Below are positions 44,753-56,667 of a stretch of DNA of 64,000 nt, piece by piece; the stretch's first letter is position 1, and every line of letters begins with the position of its first letter. This DNA is from Exobasidium rhododendri (taxonomy: Eukaryota; Basidiomycota; Exobasidiomycetes; Exobasidiales; Exobasidiaceae). Location of the stretch: positions 3,100,001-3,164,000 of the forward strand of contig CP110631.1 in NCBI GenBank assembly GCA_026210745.1, in the 5' to 3' direction. The notes beneath the pieces are model-generated. The model did no database searches. It was not told the origin of the DNA and saw only the letters and a list, made by a program, of their open reading frames with translations. Made by a program: the position numbers and the translations under genes.

Positions 44753-47454
44753 ATGGGGGGCCAACCGACGTTGAGGTGAGCCTTATAGAGGGAGATCCGA
44801 GGTTTGATCTGATGCTGAGATCTTCACAAATAGCTTTGGAAAGCCCGCGAAAGAAGCGTCACTCGTCCCGGAGACCTCCGTCCCAAAGGTCAAAACGGAG
44901 AGGAAGGCGAGTAGCTCAAGCGTCAAAAGCAAAGGCAAAGCTACTTCAAATGGTCATGAGAGTGCAGAGAAGAAGGGCAAAGATAGTGTTATCGGCAAGA
45001 AGCGATCGAGAGTGATTTCGGACTCAGATGGTGACGATGATGAAGATCAGGAAAAGGGGACTAAGAAGGAACAAAAGCGTGAGACAACATCGCCAGAAAC
45101 AAAGGTGAAGGAGGCGGAAAGATCTTCACCACTTGACGAAGCCGAAGAGAATGATGACGACGAAGGCAAGTCTTTCGAAGATCCAGAGGAAGAAGAGGAA
45201 GAAGCTGAAGCTGAAGAAGATGAGGAGGAGAAAAAAAAGGATGGGAAGGCTATCAAAAAGATGGCAGCCATATTTGAGAAGAAGAGTCCGACAGATGCAA
45301 AGGCACCATGGAAGCAGGGAGAAGCGGTCCCTTACTCTGCCCTTTCTTCCACCTTTGTTGAGATTGAGGCAACCACGAAGCGGCTCCTCATTCTCGAACT
45401 GCTCACAAGCTTCTTTGTCAAGGTAATCCAACTGAGTCCAGACGACCTCTTGGCATGTGTCTACCTTTGCATAAATCGTCTTTGTCCCGATTATGAGGGA
45501 CTGGAGCTAGGTATCGGAGAAAGCCTCCTAATAAAAGGGATCGCACAGAGCACTGGAAGGGATGTGGTGAGGCTTAAAAAAGACTTGGAGCAGAAAGGAG
45601 ATTTGGGTCTTGTGGCCATTGTGAGTACCCGGGGGGTTTCATCGGTGAGGCCTTTTCCGTCACTGAAGATATATATTGACACATCAGGGATCGAGACAAA
45701 AGCAACCGACGATGTTCAAATCAGCCGCCCTAACGGTTCGAAGCGTATTCAAACAGCTGAAAGAGATTGCTGCCATGTCTGGTAATAAATCCCAAGAGCG
45801 CAAGATTGGGGTCATCAAGAAATTGCTTGCCGCTTCATCGGGAGATGAGCCAAAATTCATCATCCGAAGTTTAGAGGGAAAGCTTCGAATCGGTCTTGCT
45901 GAGAAGACAGTGGTCGTTGCCGTTGCTCAAAGTGTGGTGCTGGCTGATCGAGCAGCAAAGGGGAAAAAGTCGACCCTGGAAGCACTGTCGCAGGATATGG
46001 AGAAGAGCGTCGAGATCGTCAAGGGAGTCTACAGCGAACTGCCCAATTATGATTTGGTAATTCCGACACTCTTGCGAGTCGGTATCCAAGGCTTACGAAA
46101 AGAATGCAAGCTTACACCAGGTGTGCCTTTGAAACCGATGCTAGCAAAGCCAACCAAGGCAATCGGTGAGGTGTTGGATCGATTTGAGGGAAAGCAATTT
46201 GTGTGCGAATACAAGTATGACGGCGAAAGAGCGCAAGTTCACTATTTCAAGAAGGCCAAAACAGACTCGAAATTCACCATCAATGTCTTCAGTCGCAACT
46301 CCGAGAATATGAGCGTCAAATACCCAGATCTAGTAGAGCAAGTCCCTCGTTGTGTGAAGGATCAAGTGGAGAGCTTCGTGCTAGATGCGGAAGTGACTGC
46401 TTGGCAAAAAGAGGACACGGAAAAGGGCGAGAAGGCCAGGTTACTGCCCTTCCAAGAATTGAGCAGACGGAAGAGGAAAGACGCAAAGGTGGAAGACATC
46501 AAAGTGAAAGTGAAGTTGTTCGCTTTTGATCTGTTGTACTTGAACGGCGAACCACTCTTACACCTCGACTTGAAAGCTCGACGTGAGTTGCTCTTCAACA
46601 GCTTCACACCAGTCGTGGATGAGTTTGACTTTACCACCAGTCAAGATTGTACCTCCAGCGACGAAATCCAGTCGTTCCTTGATCTCAGTGTAAAGGAAGG
46701 ATGCGAAGGCCTGATGGTCAAGATGTTGGAAGGGAATGATGCCACATACGAACCAAGTCGAAGAAGTATGAATTGGCTGAAGTTGAAGAAAGACTATCTG
46801 GCAGGCACAGGCGATAGTTTTGATTTGGTAGTCATCGGTGCATACCACGGCAAAGGAAAACGAACGAACGTATATGGAGCTTTCCTACTAGCTTGCTATG
46901 ATGCAGATAGCGAGACGTATCAAGCCATTTGCAAATTAGGAACAGGCTTTTCAGAGGAGGACTTGGATTCACATCACAAGACTTTGTCGGCCTTGGAGAT
47001 CTCTTCGAAGAAAGGCTACTATGATGTGGGAGATGCAAAGCCCGATGTGTATTTTGAAGCCAAGATCGTCTGGGAGGTACGTTGATGGAGACGATAGCTA
47101 CTAAGGACGGTGCATTTTATCTTCCTATCTGAGCGATATCTTAACGTGTTATCTCTTTTTTCATGCACTACAGGTACTTGCGGCAGACTTGTCCCTCAGT
47201 CCGGTCTACACAGCAGCGAAAGGCCTGGTTGATCATCGTGGCATTTCTCTTCGATTTCCTCGGTACATCCGACTTCGCGATGACAAGGATGCAGATGATG
47301 CCACCTCACCAGAGCAGGTGAGTCTTCGCACAGTCGACCCACTTGTCCTTCTCTCTCACACCTCTTCTTTCTACAGATTGCTGAAATGTATCGAAAGCAA
47401 GCGACGACGAACAAGTCCAAGCATGCCGGTGACGAAGATGATGGCTTCTGGTGA
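44753..47454 (+). CDS. CDC9: DNA ligase I (CDC9)
   Basis: Five exons (44753-44775, 44834-45620, 45688-47076, 47174-47317, 47377-47454) join in phase to 806 residues. The ATP-dependent ligase joins Okazaki fragments. The N-terminus MGGQPTLSFGK resembles a PCNA-binding motif (Q-x-x-L-x-F) and is split by the first intron, so the first coding exon has only 23 nt. A Lys/Glu-rich acidic tail follows to about residue 150, then the DNA-binding domain ([19 protein letters not shown]) and the adenylation domain with active-site Lys446 in [10 protein letters not shown]. Later ligase motifs include [31 protein letters not shown] and the OB-fold segment [17 protein letters not shown]. The C-terminus is EDDGFW. 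Confidence 0.94.
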
Positions 47455-47571
47455 GCCTGAAAAGGCGTGACAGCTTCCCTATTTGCTGTCTCTCTCCTTC
47501 GCTTTCCCTTCCTTGAATGTAATTGTGCACTAGACAACACTGTACGGTAGACCTTCTTCATCCCATTTTAC

Positions 47572-47957
47572 TTATCCATGTCCTCGTTGTAATGCTGCCA
47601 CCGCGCTCCACTTTGGCTGTTCGGTAATTGTGTCACTCGCACTCTGATTACCTGTTCCATGATTGCCATCCTCGTCTTCGTCATCGTTTGGCAGTCGAAT
47701 CGATCCTCCTCGAGCAATACGGCAGAAGGACTGTCCGCTTGAATCTCCTGGAGATGATGGGTGGAGTGAGGAGTTTGTGTCAGCTTATGCATTTCGGGAA
47801 GTCTTGGTGCACTAAGTTTCGCCGTACCATACTCACGAGCTTGTCTGAGATCACACGCTTGACAGCCCACCGTGCAGATGTCAACGCCGGCGCAACAGAT
47901 GGTAATCGGAGACAAACAGAGGTAGGAGAGACACTCGCCAAACACTTCAAAAAACAT
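47572..47957 (-). CDS. Small cysteine-rich protein, unidentified
   Basis: Two exons (47957-47837, 47747-47572) join in phase to 98 residues; I do not recognise the family. The N-terminal 40 residues are hydrophobic with six cysteines (MFFEVFGECLSYLCLSPITI, then CCAGVDICTVGCQACDLR). The spacing is reminiscent of membrane-associated or acylated Cys-rich small proteins. The C-terminal half is polar and acidic (PNDDEDEDG). The 89-nt intron has a GTGAGT donor and a CTCCAG acceptor, and splicing shifts the frame to a clean TAA stop, which supports a real gene. The gene is convergent with CDC9 (stops 118 bp apart) and divergent from the lipase. It could also be an incompletely modelled larger gene. 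Confidence 0.55.
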
Positions 47958-48316
47958 GACTATGATTGCCAGTAGATGTTGTAAGATCAAAGAGAGATGG
48001 CTATTGACTGTGTCGAAGAGGCTCAGCCATAGTATCCTTCGTCGGGACGTACGACAATCGGCGTAGCTGAGAAAGCGCAGTCGGAAAAAGGGGATCTATA
48101 TCTCGCAGGGGGGGGGGCGACGCACTACAAACAGATGTGGAGGGGAAGAGCTCCCGCGGACATGCCTACGCGGGCTGACACAATTGCACTCAATGCCTTT
48201 GGGTCCTGTTCCCGATCACTAGAAATTTGTACGAGGGTTCGTAAGGGCATCTCTGTTCCCCAAGAATCTTACTTCTCACCTATAGACGACTCATTCTCTA
48301 TAAAGGGAAAGAAACG
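47958..48316. promoter_or_regulatory. Divergent promoter: small Cys-rich gene / lipase
   Basis: A 359-bp spacer with a G10 tract at 48108-48117. No other element was recognised. Confidence 0.5.
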
Positions 48317-50274
48317 ATGGCTTCTACATCACCCTCAGACAAGCCGATTCATCTCATAGTGCTTTGTCATGGACTGTGGGGAGAGCCGAAGCACCTCCAT
48401 ACCCTCGCGACACTTCTACGTCGATCGTTTGGATCGCGAGCCTCCATTTCCAAGGGTACGGGAGGTCACATCAAGAAGAAACAAGTAGGGCCGGGAGATG
48501 TTGATAGTAGTTCATCTGCAAGTAGCAGCAATGATAATTCAGTAGACAGCGATGAGGCAAAAGAGGAAGCCGTGCTAGAGAAGTACATAGAAGAGTACGT
48601 GAATGAACGTAAAGGAGAGGAGGAAGGCATGGATGTTCTCATTCTGAATAGTATGTCGAACAAGGGTACGAAGACATACGACGGCATCGACTGGATCGCA
48701 GAGAGGGTCGTTCGGGAAATTAAAGCGGAACAAGATGCAATGCAAAAGCAATCACAGTACATCGCTCGGTGAGGCAGTAATACGTGCTTGAGTGAATACA
48801 CAGCGTGCTGATGTTGCTACTATCACAATACAGATTTAGCATTATAGGCTACTCTCTGGGTGGACTGGTAGCACGATATGTCATAGGCTTGCTCGACTCT
48901 CGATCCTTCTTCAGTTCATCAGGTGGAAAGCGGCCTGTGGAAGCAAGGCAATTTGCTACTTTTGCTACACCTCACATCGGTGTCCCCCCGGCGAATGGTG
49001 TCTTTGGCAAGATTGCTAATTATATTGGAGGAAGACTGTTGAGCAGAACAGGAGAGCAATTGTATTTGTTGGATTCTGGGTGGGAATCAGACAGCGAGGT
49101 AGACGCCCACGAACGAATAACTCCAGCTTCTTCAAGCAGGAGTAAAGTAGGGTTAGTCGAGAGCATGTCAAGACCGGGATCAACTTTTATTCGAGCTTTG
49201 AATCGTTTCAAGAAAGTCACTCTTTATGCAAATGCAGTCAACGATATGACTGTTCCCTACCGAACGGGCTGCATTGAGGAATGGGATCCATTCCACGAGC
49301 ATCAAGGCAGCGTTGACGTGTGAGCAGAAAGCATTGTGTGACTACTGTTCATGCGTCCTGACCAAAGCTAATCTCCACTAAATCTCCAGTGAAATGATCG
49401 CAGAAACGCCGTTGCTCGCCAAGGTTGAACCCCGGACAGCTCCGGAATTGACATTCTGGCAGGGTGTGCGCAGTATGGCCCCTTCCCTTCCGTTCTTCTT
49501 GAACCCAAAGCGGCTGCCGATGAGAGCACCCTACAACTATCTCGTGATCTTAGGTCTTCCCGTCCTTCTTCCCACCTTTGTTGTCCTCGTTCTCTTCAAT
49601 TTCACAAAGGAAAGTAAGAGAAGCCGAGCAAGAGTACTAGAATTGGACAGAGACTGGGATATGGAGGAAGGAAGGGGGAAAGGGGAAAAGGACAGGATAG
49701 ACCACCTCATGCGAAGTGTCATGATGAGTGCAGGAGAAGACCAAGTTGATCAGGAGAGCAGCATACTGCCTACTTCGCCGGTCGAAGAAGACTTGTCAAA
49801 CGTACACAAGTCGTTTCAGGGTGTAGACAGTGCGAGAAGAAGAATGAGATCACCCCTTGACGTACCAACGACGGTCGAGAAGCCAAAGCAGCCACCTCTG
49901 CTTGAGGCACAGAAGAGGATGATAAGGGCGCTAAATGATCCCAAAATTGTGCCTCGCTTGGAGAAACGTTGGACATACTTTGATGATGTCATCAACTGTG
50001 AGTCGTTGAAGCAATGAGAGAAAGAGACTCTGCCTTTGATCTGTTTGTCAATGACTTTTCTTCAACAATCCCTCCCTTTTCATTTTCCAGCGCACGCTAT
50101 CATTGTCTGGTAAGTCAATTTACGTTCTTTGTTTGTCTGGTCTATACGATTCTACAAGATTGTTGCTGATCTGCCGACGTTGTCGCTTGTGATTTCAGCC
50201 GCACGCCTTCTATTGAGGTACATCGTCTTGGTCTCGCGGTACTCAAGCATTTTGTGGATGATTTCGATGTTTGA
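48317..50274 (+). CDS. DUF676 lipase, ROG1-like
   Basis: Five exons (48317-48768, 48834-49319, 49390-49997, 50091-50109, 50199-50274) join in phase to 546 residues. This alpha/beta-hydrolase family (yeast Rog1 and relatives) acts on lipids such as monoacylglycerol. Seen are HLIVLCHGLWGEPKHL at the start (oxyanion-hole HG), the nucleophile elbow GYSLGGLVARYVIG, FATPHIGVP, and an acid region near YANAVNDMTVPYRTG. The catalytic His is probably in INSHAIIVCR, encoded by the 19-nt exon 4. A hydrophobic segment (YLVILGLPVLLPTFVVLVLF) suggests membrane attachment after about residue 360. An acidic Ser-rich insertion lies at about residues 58-85. Confidence 0.88.
50091..50109 (+). other. 19-nt micro-exon of the lipase gene
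   Basis: Bounded by CATTTTCCAG upstream and GTAAGTCA downstream, this exon joins phase 1 to phase 2 and encodes HAIIV plus split codons. It is needed to carry the frame into the conserved C-terminus HRLGLAVLKHFVDDFDV. Confidence 0.75.
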
Positions 50275-50534
50275 TCGTACTTGTTGAGACAGAGAGGGGC
50301 TATCCTGTACTTTATTCTAGCGTGCGGTGGTGTCTATAAATTATCCTAGTGATTCTGCTCTCCTTCTTCCCACCTTTTGGCGGCCTAGTCTCGCGCTGAA
50401 AAGACCGCTCGGACCACCAAGTGACTAACCAACACTTTCACTCTTCGACGTGAAAAACCGTCTTCCCCCTTTCCAGCTTTACCCCCTCTTCCTCCCTCTC
50501 TCTTCTTTCCCTCCCTCCCCCCCTCCTCCTTGCG

Positions 50535-51960
50535 ATGAGTGCTAGCGAGTCCTCTCCCTTGCTGGCTAGACAGTCTTCTTCGATCTCAAATACGTCATCT
50601 CAGAAAGCGTTGTCTCGATCGGGTCGACTTTCAGAGCTGAGAGACGATTACAATGTCGCCCACACTAAATCGAGCCAGGCCTATCTTCCAGCAGCTCCAG
50701 TCGGCGCAGATGATTCCCATGAGCTACACGACTCTCGCTGGGCAGAACGTAATGGTAGAGCAAATTACTTGGCACAGTTCCGCTACATCTGGCGAGAAGA
50801 ATTAGCAGAATGTCTAGGTACGGCATTTATCATACTCTTTGGCGCAAGTGTAGAATGTCAGACTTCTCTTCATTATGGCAAGATTACCGGTCGTGCATAC
50901 AGCTTTGGTGACTACAACAGCTGTCGTTTTGCATGGGCTGCCGGTGTTGGTGAGTGACGATCATGTTCGGTATCACATGGCTAGTACATCTGACGACATG
51001 ATTCCATTGTAGCTTGTGCTGTCTGGGTCTCGGGTGGAATCAGTGGTGGTCACTGCAATCCAAGTGAGTAATCACGCACTCCCTAATTTTGACGAGATAG
51101 TCCCAGCTGATGAAGATGCTCCGAACTCTAATCGCAGCTGTGACTCTCGCTCTTTGGCTGTATCGAGGCTTTCCAGGTCGGAAGGTTGCTTGGTACATGG
51201 GTGCTCAAGTGACCGGTGCTACTCTAGCTTCTCTGATTGTCTATAGCAATTACCGATATTCTATTGGTCTATATGAAGGCCAAGGTCTACCTAGCAGTAT
51301 ACGAACCGTCACTGGTTCTCATGCCACTGCACCACTTTTCTTCACTTTCCCACAACCCTGGCTGCCTGCGAGTAGCGCTTTCTTATCAGAAGCCATCGCA
51401 AGTGGTGTTTTGATCTCTGTCGTCTTTGCCTTGAGCGATAAGGGGAACCTCCCACCTCCCAAAGGCACTATGGCTTTTGCGATGGTGAGTAGCGTGTTAT
51501 GACCAACTTCACACCGTGACATGTTACAGCTAAATCCTCATCCTGCAATATCCAGTTCATCGTGCTGTTGGGCATTGGAGCGTCGATGGGCGTCAACACA
51601 GGGTGAGCTTATCTGTGGCTCGGGTTCTGCTGCAGATGAAGACTGCACATAATCACTGACAGACGGCTTTGAATTATCTCCTCCTGTAGATACGCCATGA
51701 ACGGTGCAAGAGACACTGGTCCCCGAATAGCTTTGTGGATTCTCGGCTACGGAAGTGAGATCTGGTCTCACAATCACAACTACTGGATCTGGGGCCCGTG
51801 GATCGGTGCCATGGCAGGTGGTGTGATAGGAGCATTCATCTACGACTCCTTCATTTACACTGGCAAGGACTCTTGGCTCAATCGTCCCATCGGAGGAGGC
51901 ATAAAGTTGGAAGGAGAGGAAGAGGAGCATGTTGCAGTGGAAGAAGGCGAGCAGGCATAA
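50535..51960 (+). CDS. Aquaglyceroporin (MIP family) with variant NPA boxes
   Basis: Five exons (50535-50949, 51013-51063, 51138-51484, 51556-51602, 51690-51960) join in phase to 376 residues. MIP channels pass water or small solutes such as glycerol across membranes. A polar N-terminal tail (about 90 residues) precedes the first helix block EELAECLGTAFIILFGASVE. The first pore box reads SGGHCNPTVTLALW (NPT instead of NPA), the second YAMNGARDTGPR (NGA instead of NPA), while the selectivity-filter Arg and the Asp of the second box remain. The last helix (WGPWIGAMAGGVIGAFIYD) is intact, and the C-terminal tail is acidic. The leader is strongly pyrimidine-rich (about 50450-50534). The solute is unknown; variant boxes are common in fungal Fps1-like channels. 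Confidence 0.88.
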
Positions 51961-52101
51961 GACACGCCCTTCGGACCACCAAAGTATCATAAGCATCATC
52001 AGTAGATTAGGAGGAATAGACTCTGTCGGACCGAGATCCACACAACACTACGAGAGCACAAGATAGATTACACGTACATATGGTTACATACCCTAACAAC
52101 G

Positions 52102-52120
52102 ACACACACACACACACACA
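52102..52120 (+). repeat. (CA)n microsatellite
   Basis: Uninterrupted CA units lie in the 194-bp convergent spacer between the aquaporin gene and the DUF3712-like gene. Confidence 0.9.
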
Positions 52121-52154
52121 TCTTTTTTCCCCTTTCCCCCACTCCTTTTTTCCA

Positions 52155-55100
52155 TCACACCAATTTGAGTAACTTTGCTACACCTTGTAATCCCGTTACA
52201 TCGAGCGGGACTCTCTGCGTGTATTCAAAGTTGGGTATAATGAAACCCTTGATGTCCATCACCGCTTTGATCTCCACGTCCAAGACGATACTACCTCTCT
52301 CGTCCAGGAAGGCCCAAACAAGTTTGTCGAGCGGTGTCGATAGTTTGATGATGAGATCGTTGGAGATCTGATCTTGACCGGCGGGCAACAGCAGCCTGTT
52401 CTTTGGATTGTTCTTGTCGTAAGATTTCGATGCTGTCCCAAACGGTCTGGATCGATACGTTGCTAGTACTTCCAAGTGCAAGATGTCAATGTCCAACTTG
52501 ATAGGGTTCCTCATCTTGTACTTTGCATCGATGCTGTTGGATGTCACGACATTCATACCCAATTGCACGCTGATCCGGTTCAAGATATCTTTATCGATCG
52601 GTCTCACTTCCACATCCATGGATAGGCCTGCCAAAGCTTGCGCGAGGTCCGAGTTGATGGAGGATTTCGAGTGACCACGGATACTGAGCGTACTGATGTT
52701 GCCGCTCAGAAATTGTGTCAGCATTGGTCGAATCCTTGGCTCCGATGAAGACGTAGGGCGATAGCGGAACTCTACATCGGGAAGTTTAATTGGACCCGAG
52801 TTTAAGACGATTCCCTTGCCGTCTCCTCCTAGTATCACATCACCCAGGAAGGCATCCTTAAAATAGGCAGACATCGTCAGACTCGAATCAGGAATCCGCA
52901 CTCGAATCGACTCCGACGGATTGTTGAGGAACAGATCCAGTCTGGCCAGGATATACTTTGGGTTCGCGGAAACTACCTCCAGGGAAGTGTACTGGAACGG
53001 ACTAGTTCGAAGTCCGTCCAGCCCGGCCACCTTGACAAGATGATCTTTTCCCAGCTGCACCCGGATGTCGAGAAGGCCCAAGACGGTCTTGATGACCACC
53101 TTCGCTGTGCCGCGTAGACTGATCTGACTAGTTCCGTCTGGGCCTGCCTGCATCGCATGTGAGATCATCTCACCCATTCCACCCTCCACATCCGTTTTGA
53201 GCTCAAATGCCTGCAACGAGATCCTGATCTTGCCTGAGGTAGACGGTGTATTTGATTCTTTCCTCTTTGCAATGTTGCTATTATTGGGAGAGGTACGAGC
53301 AGAAAGACTGGAACTACTTTGACTGACCTGCTCCAGCTGATCTTGAACAGCAGAGCAGGTCCCCATGACCCTGTCTTGAAACATGATCTCCAAATCAGCT
53401 TGCACAGATTCTATTCCCACATTGATCGGGAATGGCAACGAGTAGTCTGCCGTCACCTCTTCTACGATGATCTGCATGCTGCCTCTCGCAGGGAAGACGG
53501 CTTCAATGCATCCGACATTCACCGCCTCTACCACCGGCACCCCACCTTTCCACTGAAGACTGGCATCTGTCTGAAATGACTTCAACGCATCATCCAGCCA
53601 TGCTAATGACACCGGATGGTCTTCAGCGTCCATGACCCATCCTCGTTGGCCCTTGATCTGGATATTCACGTCACTCCCCGCAATCAAACCTTCGATCAGG
53701 CAGCTCAATGACCTCAAAGCTCCGACTCTCTCTTGTCCTTCCTTGGACGGGGCATAAATCACACCACTGACCTCGACCGTGCACGCGCCTCTTGCTTGCA
53801 GCTCTACCTGGTCCAGGGAAGCTTGGCCGATCATTGCGTCATCGAGGTAGAGACCGACCTCCAACTTGTGCATACTTAGACTCAGATCGCCTCGATTCTT
53901 CAATGTCGTCTTTCCTCGAAATTGGATGGCGCTCAGCCGGTCAGGACTGTCGGGTGCTGCTACGCCGATGCTGATCCCATCAATGGGTGCCCTTGCTTCG
54001 CCAACCACTTCAAACTGGTCGAGGACTAGATTCTGAAAGCCGCCCAGACCGTACAAGACAAGAGGTTTGTTGAGGGAAGTGTCGAATTGCACTCCTCCCG
54101 AGGTCGCAAAGAGCCGTTCGGTGAACACGTTGAAGTGAGCAGAGTCAGACTGGAGTAATCTAGTCACAAAGGCGGAGAAGAGTTCCCTTCCTTGGACCCC
54201 CGATGGCATCACGATCCTGGCGTCTACTTCGACCGGCTTTTCGACTCCAGCCAGGATGGGAATATCTTCATTGCATTCCAGGATGGCCATAGTCTTCTCT
54301 TCGTTACCCTCGCTTGTGTCTCGCAGCTGCAATCCAGTCACGAAGCGGACATTGGCGTTCAGAGGCCCAAAGTTGACCAGTCGGATACCGACCTTTGCCT
54401 GTATGCCTTGATCGTTCATTCCTTTGATTTTGATAGCCGTGACTTCCACATCCGCTCGATCCACCATGGCTTTCACGAATGGCTGCCCTACAAGTGGCAG
54501 AAGCGCAGTAGCGGTCGCAGTCGAAAGTGCAATGGCAAGTTTCTTTTGAACAAATTGCAGTTTGCCCGGTATAGCAAAGTCACCGATCCGAGCAACGGCG
54601 CCGATATGAGCAGTCACTTGTAAGTTTGCCAGAGCGCGCGAGAGGAGGGAAGCCAAATCATCCGATGGATCTGGTTCTGTGGACGTCCGTTCGATCGATG
54701 TTCTTCGAGACGTTCCGACACTGCTACTGGGTCTACTCTTTGGAGGGGCAGACCATCCGGCTTCACTCCAATGGGAGACCCGTAGCTCTTCTAGCAAGGC
54801 AGTCAAAGGATCACCAAGAGCAACATGTCGACTACGAGCACTCTTGAAGAGGATCTCGATGAGTACTTTCGGATCAGGATTAATCTCCATCGGCAGGCTG
54901 ACGTGCGTCGGTTCACCTCCCTTCTTAAGAGTGATACCGTCCCACCCTTCACTGGAAGCATTGACCTTTCCTAATTCGAGGACCTCTACATTGCCGTGAT
55001 CATCGTAGAGTTCCGATGAACAAGCAAGCACCGTCAGCTCATCTATGCGTATGTCGGCTGCAAAGCCATTCCGAAGGGTCGCTCTCGCCACCGAGCTCTT

Positions 55101-56667
55101 GAAGTCGTTGGAAGAAGCCCGATCAGAGATACTCGTCGCAAAGGAGTTGCTGCCTGCGCCCTCCACCCGTAGCTCAGCTCCGTCCAGCAACCTAGCTTGA
55201 TCTCCAAGGGGCGGTATCCTTGCATCGATACGAGTCCCTTCGAAGGCCTCTGCAAGCCAACCCACAGAAGATGCGCCACTCTTTGAGTTGTCAGCATCAT
55301 AGATGGAAGCAACGGCACATGCTTCCAACACCTCATTCTGAAGAATCTTTGCAATAGTCTCCTGGCCGCGCTTGTAGGCTTGATATTGGCGAGAGGAGGT
55401 GTCATCCAAGGATGGAGGAGGAGAAGGCAGCAATATGTGTCCACCTGCTTTGACCTTGTTTGATCCAGGTTTGAGAACCATTGCTTCGAGGGAGAGACTG
55501 CCCAGCTCTACGAACCCAGAGGGAATGTATCCTTGCGAGCTTAGGATGCTTGCCTTCGCTCGTGACCCTGACCCGTCTGGAACACACAAGACAAAGCGAA
55601 GCTCACCAGGCTCAAGGGTGATAGAGGGGGAAGTTGCCGGATTCTCTAGAGTGACGTCTGCCTTGACCTGAATCCCTTTCGTTGCGTGCCCTCCGATGAT
55701 TTCCAAGTTTGAGATGACGAGTTGGCTAGCGGTAGGAGGCAAACGTGACGCTTGTTGCTGTACTGCACTGGAAGAAGAATCTCCTCTCGGCGGCGATGTC
55801 GATGACAAAGACGCTCTTCTGAAAGAGCTACTTTTTCGAAGTGACCATCGTTTCTTCTTCTGGTCTTTCCCTCCGGTAGTAGTATTGTAGCTCCTTGACT
55901 CGTCAAGATATGGGGAATCTTGCTGCTGCAGCTGCTGCTTTTCCAAATTATCGTCAAAGATGAGCGCACCTCCAAGACAGCCTAGTCCTCCCAGCATGAT
56001 CTCCTTTTGCAGCTTCAAATCTCCAAACTTTAGTCCAAATGCCTTTACTTGCACTCCTTTTGCACTCAATTCGACCACGACGCCCGTCTTCGGGTCTGCT
56101 TGAATGAGATCTTTGATAAATTTGACAAAGTCTGCACGATACTCTTCGCTTAGCATGAGCTTCAGTTCGACTTCGGAGGAAACAGAGCCAGGCATACCCG
56201 GTTGTAGAGTAAGGGGCTCAATCTTCACACGAGCCAATGGTATCTTCTTTCCCTTTGTATGTGATCGCATGAGTATGACGCCATCATCGTCTTTGAACTT
56301 GACCTTGAGGCCCACTAGAGGAATAGGTCCGGTCCCTATATGACTTAAACGTATCTTACCCTTTGCAGAAAGACCAGAAGCATCGGGTGAAGAGATGTGG
56401 AGAGAGGAAATCTCGAGTTCTGATCGATCAATGAGAGTGTGAACGAGCTTCTTAATCGGTGCTATTCTCGAGAGACCCTTTGATGTTGAAGCGGAAGAGG
56501 TTGTCTCTGCCATTGCCGAAGACGAATCGGTGCTGGCATTCCGCTCCGGCATGGGTCTGATACGTCCAAATGCTGGCTGACGAGTCTGAATGCTGAGTGT
56601 GGGCAAGGGAAAAGGGGGGGGGGGAAAGAGGGACAGACAGAAAGACGTCAACTTACATATGCAGCAT
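52155..56667 (-). CDS. Giant protein with repeated DUF3712/LEA-like beta modules
   Basis: A long frame ends at 52155. The preferred model adds an 11-nt first exon (56667-56657) joined in phase to 56592-52155, giving 1482 residues; ATG at 56552 in the main exon is an alternative. The protein is a string of LEA/WHy-like beta-sandwich modules, recognisable by recurrent phrases such as DRADVEVTAIKIKGMNDQGI, AKGKIRLSHIGTGPIPLVGL and ATYRSRPFGTAS, typical of the fungal DUF3712 group related to yeast vacuolar Tag1. Unlike many relatives, no clear N-terminal membrane helix is visible. A basic Ser-rich stretch lies near residues 260-300 (KKKRWSLRKSSSFRRASL). Function cannot be stated. Confidence 0.75.
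56593..56656 (-). other. Candidate first intron of the DUF3712-like gene
   Basis: GTAAGT donor, a long pyrimidine tract with C11, and CACTCAG acceptor. The upstream piece holds an ATG in frame with the main exon, so it may be coding; otherwise it is a 5'-UTR intron. Confidence 0.55.
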
